Shown here: positions 61,628 to 64,000 of the stretch, in pieces
How positions within the stretch are numbered: the first letter of the stretch is position 1
Layout of the letters: each line of letters opens with the position of its first letter
From: Sphingobacterium sp. HMA12
GTDB lineage: Bacteria > Bacteroidota > Bacteroidia > Sphingobacteriales > Sphingobacteriaceae
Assembly (NCBI RefSeq): GCF_002933815.1
Contig: NZ_BEYR01000001.1
Coordinates: forward strand, 124,001-188,000
Direction: 5' to 3'
DNA: 64,000 nt
Made by a program: the position numbers and the translations under genes
The notes under the pieces: generated by a model
What the model saw: only the letters and a program-made list of their open reading frames with translations
What the model was told of the DNA's origin: nothing
Database searches by the model: none

Positions 61628-62032
61628 CTAATCGATGAGTTTTAGATCTTTTAGTTTCTGTAATATAAGATGATCCACAGCGGAAGTTCTGTTTTTATCA
61701 GCAAAACTGATCCATTCAAAACTCTCTATTTCATTGGAAGCTGTCAAAATACCAGTAAATTCGGCAAAGTAACAAGACATCTGCACGATAACATTCTTTT
61801 CGCACCCGTCAGCCGCAGCTTCAAAGGTGCCAAAATATCTGACAGAATTCTCAATGATATCTACAGATAATTCCTCACGGATTTCTCTCCTTAGACATAT
61901 TACATCAGTTTCACCACGTTCTCTTTTTCCGCCAGGCAAATAAAATTTGTCTTTACCTTTTGACCGTGTACTTAAGATTTTCTTATTAGAAATGTGAATT
62001 AATGCAACTTTATCAATCATGTTATTGTCCAT
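61628..62032 (-). CDS. NUDIX hydrolase
   Basis: The 134-residue protein carries the NUDIX box: LPGGKRERGETDVICLRREIREEL. It matches GX5EX7REUXEE exactly, except that the usual following glycine is a serine (ELSVDI). NUDIX enzymes hydrolyse nucleoside diphosphates linked to another group, such as oxidised dNTPs, NADH or sugar nucleotides. The substrate here is unknown. Its size is typical of MutT-like housecleaning members. It starts at the ATG at 62030-62032, with a second in-frame ATG four codons later, and is divergent from the DNA methyltransferase gene. Confidence 0.92.
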   Translation of the reverse strand: MDNNMIDKVALIHISNKKILSTRSKGKDKFYLPGGKRERGETDVICLRREIREELSVDIIENSVRYFGTFEAAADGCEKNVIVQMSCYFAEFTGILTASNEIESFEWISFADKNRTSAVDHLILQKLKDLKLID

Positions 62033-62118
62033 CTGTATTATTTAATTACCGAATATAATAAAAATGATTCGAACGAATTTTCTCAGATTAAATATGGGGT
62101 GAGTAGAGTGTAATTTGA

Positions 62119-62126
62119 TAACTTTG
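62119..62126 (+). promoter_or_regulatory. -7 box immediately before the DNA methyltransferase gene
   Basis: TAACTTTG is an exact TAnnTTTG match, only 9 bp before the ATG at 62136. If it is used, the transcript would begin at or within a few bases of the start codon (near-leaderless). No well-spaced -33 TTTG was seen. Confidence 0.4.
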
Positions 62127-62135
62127 AGCATATTT

Positions 62136-63839
62136 ATGAATACTATAAAAGACGGTCTAAATATCAAGAAAAATGGAGCAACATTTACCCCCGTACTGCT
62201 TGCTGGATTTTTGGCAGAAAAAATACTAAAATATAATACTAAAGATTCGGTCAGGGTGTTAGATCCTTCTTGTGGGGATGGCGCGTTATTACTTAGTATT
62301 GGAAAGGAATTGATTTCGAAGAAAATAGCCTTTCAGCTGAGGGGGGTTGATATCAATTATAATTATCTGGACAAGGCAGAGTCAATGCTTGAAAGCTACT
62401 TTGGCGGATCAAGATGCCAGGTTCAGTATGCTGACTTCCTGGAAAGTATTTCCTTTGATGATACTCGCTTTGGAACGACTAAAGGTATTTCCTTGGATAT
62501 GAATCAATGTGCTGATATCATCATTGCCAATCCGCCTTATGTTAGAACGCAATTATTAGGTGCGAACTACGCTCAGCAGATATCCAAAAAATATGGACTT
62601 AAAGGGAAAGTGGATTTGTACTTTCCTTTTATTAAGGCGATGACTTTTGCTTTAAAAGAGGGTGGGATTTTGGGTGTTATTACATCAAACAAATATTTGA
62701 ATACAAAAAGTGGGGAAAGTATACGTGAGTTTCTGAGGGAAAATTATGAGATATTAGAAATCATAGATCTAGGAGATACAAAATTATTCGATGCTGCGGT
62801 ATTGCCGGCCATATTCATAGGAAGAAAAACACGTACCGATAATACGGAAAGTTGCCAGTTCTTTAAAATTTATCAAGACTTTAATAAAAAAACGAAGCTA
62901 AATGGTAAAAAAATGTCCATTTATGAGGCCTTGAAAAATAACTATATTGGCAATTTTAAACACAATGAAAATTCCTATATATGTACATCGGGTGTTGTGA
63001 AATTTGATTCATCCAATAAAAGCAACTGGATCTTGCTGGATGCGGGGGAAGAAGAATTTGTGCGCAAAATCGAGGCGGCTTGTTTTTCCAGAGTAAAAGA
63101 TCATTTTAAAGTCAAAATAGGCGTTAAAACAACCGCCGATAAGGTATTTATTCGTAAAGATTGGGGCGCCTATGATACCATCGAACCAGAGGCAGAATTA
63201 ATGTATGATTTGATATCACAAGAGAACATCAAAGCGTGGGGAACGCCTAAAACAAATTTAAGAATACTATATCCCCATTTTGACAACAAAGGTAAGCGTC
63301 ATCGAATAAATCTAGAGGATTATCCTAAGACAAAAGAATATTTGCTCAGTAATTTTGATGTACTAAACAACAGGGACTATGTTCTAAAATCTGGCCGCGG
63401 CTGGTATGAGATTTGGGTTCCTCAAAACCCGGCTCTTTGGAAACTCCCCAAAGTCGTATTTCCGGATATTAGTATTGAGCCCCGATTTTGTTTTGACCCC
63501 AGTGGTAAGTTGGTGAACGGAAACTGCTATTGGATGGCAGCCACAAACGAGAAAGATCTTGATATTCTTTTGTTCATTCAGGGCGTCTGTAACTCCAGAT
63601 TAATGAATTATTATCATTCATTGATGTATAACAATAAACTTTATGCGGGAAGAAAACGTTACTTTTCTCAATATATAGAAAACTACCCTCTTCCTAGATT
63701 CTCAAGTGCAAACTTTCAGGCTATAGTTGCCCTTGTTAAACAACTGAATAATAGCGAGACCTTGGATAAATCCGATCTGGAAAATAAACTAAACGAATTA
63801 ATCAATGAGGCATACGGACTTTGTAGGGATTGCTTTTAA
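62136..63839 (+). CDS. N6-adenine DNA methyltransferase, Eco57I/TaqI-like
   Basis: The 567-residue protein is a class I SAM-dependent N6-adenine DNA methyltransferase. Motif I is LDPSCGDGALLLSIG near residue 42. Motif IV is IIIANPPYVRTQLL near residue 132, the NPPY typical of gamma-class adenine methylases. The C-terminal ~280 residues resemble a TaqI_C/Eco57I-type target-recognition domain (SGRGWYEIWVPQNPALWKLPKVVFPDIS..., NGNCYWMAATNEKDL). No nuclease catalytic PD-(D/E)xK motif was recognised, and no restriction gene lies in the visible neighbourhood. The start at 62136 is preferred to the TTG at 62115. It ends 92 bp before tRNA-Met. Confidence 0.9.
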   Translation: MNTIKDGLNIKKNGATFTPVLLAGFLAEKILKYNTKDSVRVLDPSCGDGALLLSIGKELISKKIAFQLRGVDINYNYLDKAESMLESYFGGSRCQVQYADFLESISFDDTRFGTTKGISLDMNQCADIIIANPPYVRTQLLGANYAQQISKKYGLKGKVDLYFPFIKAMTFALKEGGILGVITSNKYLNTKSGESIREFLRENYEILEIIDLGDTKLFDAAVLPAIFIGRKTRTDNTESCQFFKIYQDFNKKTKLNGKKMSIYEALKNNYIGNFKHNENSYICTSGVVKFDSSNKSNWILLDAGEEEFVRKIEAACFSRVKDHFKVKIGVKTTADKVFIRKDWGAYDTIEPEAELMYDLISQENIKAWGTPKTNLRILYPHFDNKGKRHRINLEDYPKTKEYLLSNFDVLNNRDYVLKSGRGWYEIWVPQNPALWKLPKVVFPDISIEPRFCFDPSGKLVNGNCYWMAATNEKDLDILLFIQGVCNSRLMNYYHSLMYNNKLYAGRKRYFSQYIENYPLPRFSSANFQAIVALVKQLNNSETLDKSDLENKLNELINEAYGLCRDCF

Positions 63840-63870
63840 CGAATATCAGCATCTATTCCAAGAGTTATTT

Positions 63871-63902
63871 TTTGGAGTTTTTATCTTGATTTTATATATT
63901 TG
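63871..63902 (+). promoter_or_regulatory. Consensus Bacteroidota promoter for tRNA-Met
   Basis: TTTG at 63871-63874 and TATATTTG at 63895-63902 are both exact matches to the -33/-7 consensus, with a 20-bp spacer. The tRNA begins 30 bp after the -7 box. Confidence 0.75.
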
Positions 63903-63931
63903 CAGACCTTTCAAAGTAGAAGTGTAAAATT

Positions 63932-64000
63932 GCGCCTATAGCTCAGTTGGTTAGAGTAGAAGACTCATAATCTTTTGGTCCCTGGTTCGAGCCCAGGTGG
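63932..64000 (+). tRNA. tRNA-Met (CAT), 3' end beyond window
   Basis: The sequence folds as a tRNA: acceptor 5' arm GCGCCTA (63932-63938), D-arm GCTC...GAGT (last pair G-U), anticodon loop CTCATAA with anticodon CAT, and T-arm CCTGG-TTCGAGC-CCAGG. The sequence ends after TGG, the start of the acceptor 3' arm, so the last bases lie outside the window. The D-arm and anticodon stem fit elongator methionine tRNA, but a CAT anticodon modified to lysidine (tRNA-Ile2) cannot be excluded from sequence alone. Confidence 0.9.

Noticed and set aside
1..64000. CRISPR arrays, IS elements, prophage or conjugation genes
   Set aside because: No regularly spaced direct repeats, transposase motifs, terminal inverted repeats with target duplications, or phage/conjugation proteins were recognised.

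Overview
The window looks like chromosomal DNA of a Bacteroidota member, most likely a Sphingobacterium/Pedobacter-type organism (inference from gene content; no 16S rRNA is present). The signs are three sigma/FecR/SusC/SusD loci, GH92 mannosidases, DUF1343/NamZ, many short signal peptides and lipoproteins, weak Shine-Dalgarno sites, and promoters of the Bacteroidota TTTG / TAnnTTTG type. The best example of that promoter lies in front of the tRNA-Met at the right edge.

Layout. 1-8.96 kb: the start of a cupin gene, a UPF1-like helicase, an acyl-CoA dehydrogenase, an AraC regulator, a secreted NamZ-type muramidase, a PQQ-type beta-propeller, DUF2200 and a membrane protein. 9.1-11.5 kb: a compact ThiF (E1-like) gene, a gene for an acyltransferase resembling autoinducer/N-acyl amino acid synthases, and a convergent PAS-LuxR regulator. 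I regard this as the best candidate here for an undescribed signalling or small-molecule system. 12.2-20.4 kb: three consecutive GH92 alpha-mannosidase genes; the first carries a long N-terminal accessory region. 20.4-24.6 kb: GNAT, DUF1877, small membrane proteins and a set of secreted/lipoprotein genes including a WG-repeat protein.

24.6-32.6 kb is locus A on the minus strand: sigma factor, FecR, SusC, SusD, then glutaminyl cyclase. Its SusC lacks the STN signalling domain. 32.7-37.6 kb: DUF72, three small unknown genes (two are tandem paralogues), an alpha/beta hydrolase with a dopachrome-tautomerase-like partner, and a decayed ECF sigma gene.

37.6-57.8 kb holds two mirror-image loci. Locus B (minus) is sigma, FecR, STN-SusC, SusD, TlpA. 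Locus C (plus) is sigma, FecR, STN-SusC, SusD, thioredoxin-like, TlpA. They flank a divergent old-yellow-enzyme / HxlR pair with a palindromic operator. In each locus an outer-membrane importer under cell-surface signalling appears coupled to periplasmic thiol-disulfide chemistry.

57.8-64 kb: an SH3-like secreted protein, an FMN reductase, GNAT, unknown proteins, a NUDIX hydrolase, a solitary Eco57I/TaqI-type DNA methyltransferase, and a truncated tRNA-Met(CAT). No IS element, CRISPR array, rRNA or phage gene was recognised.
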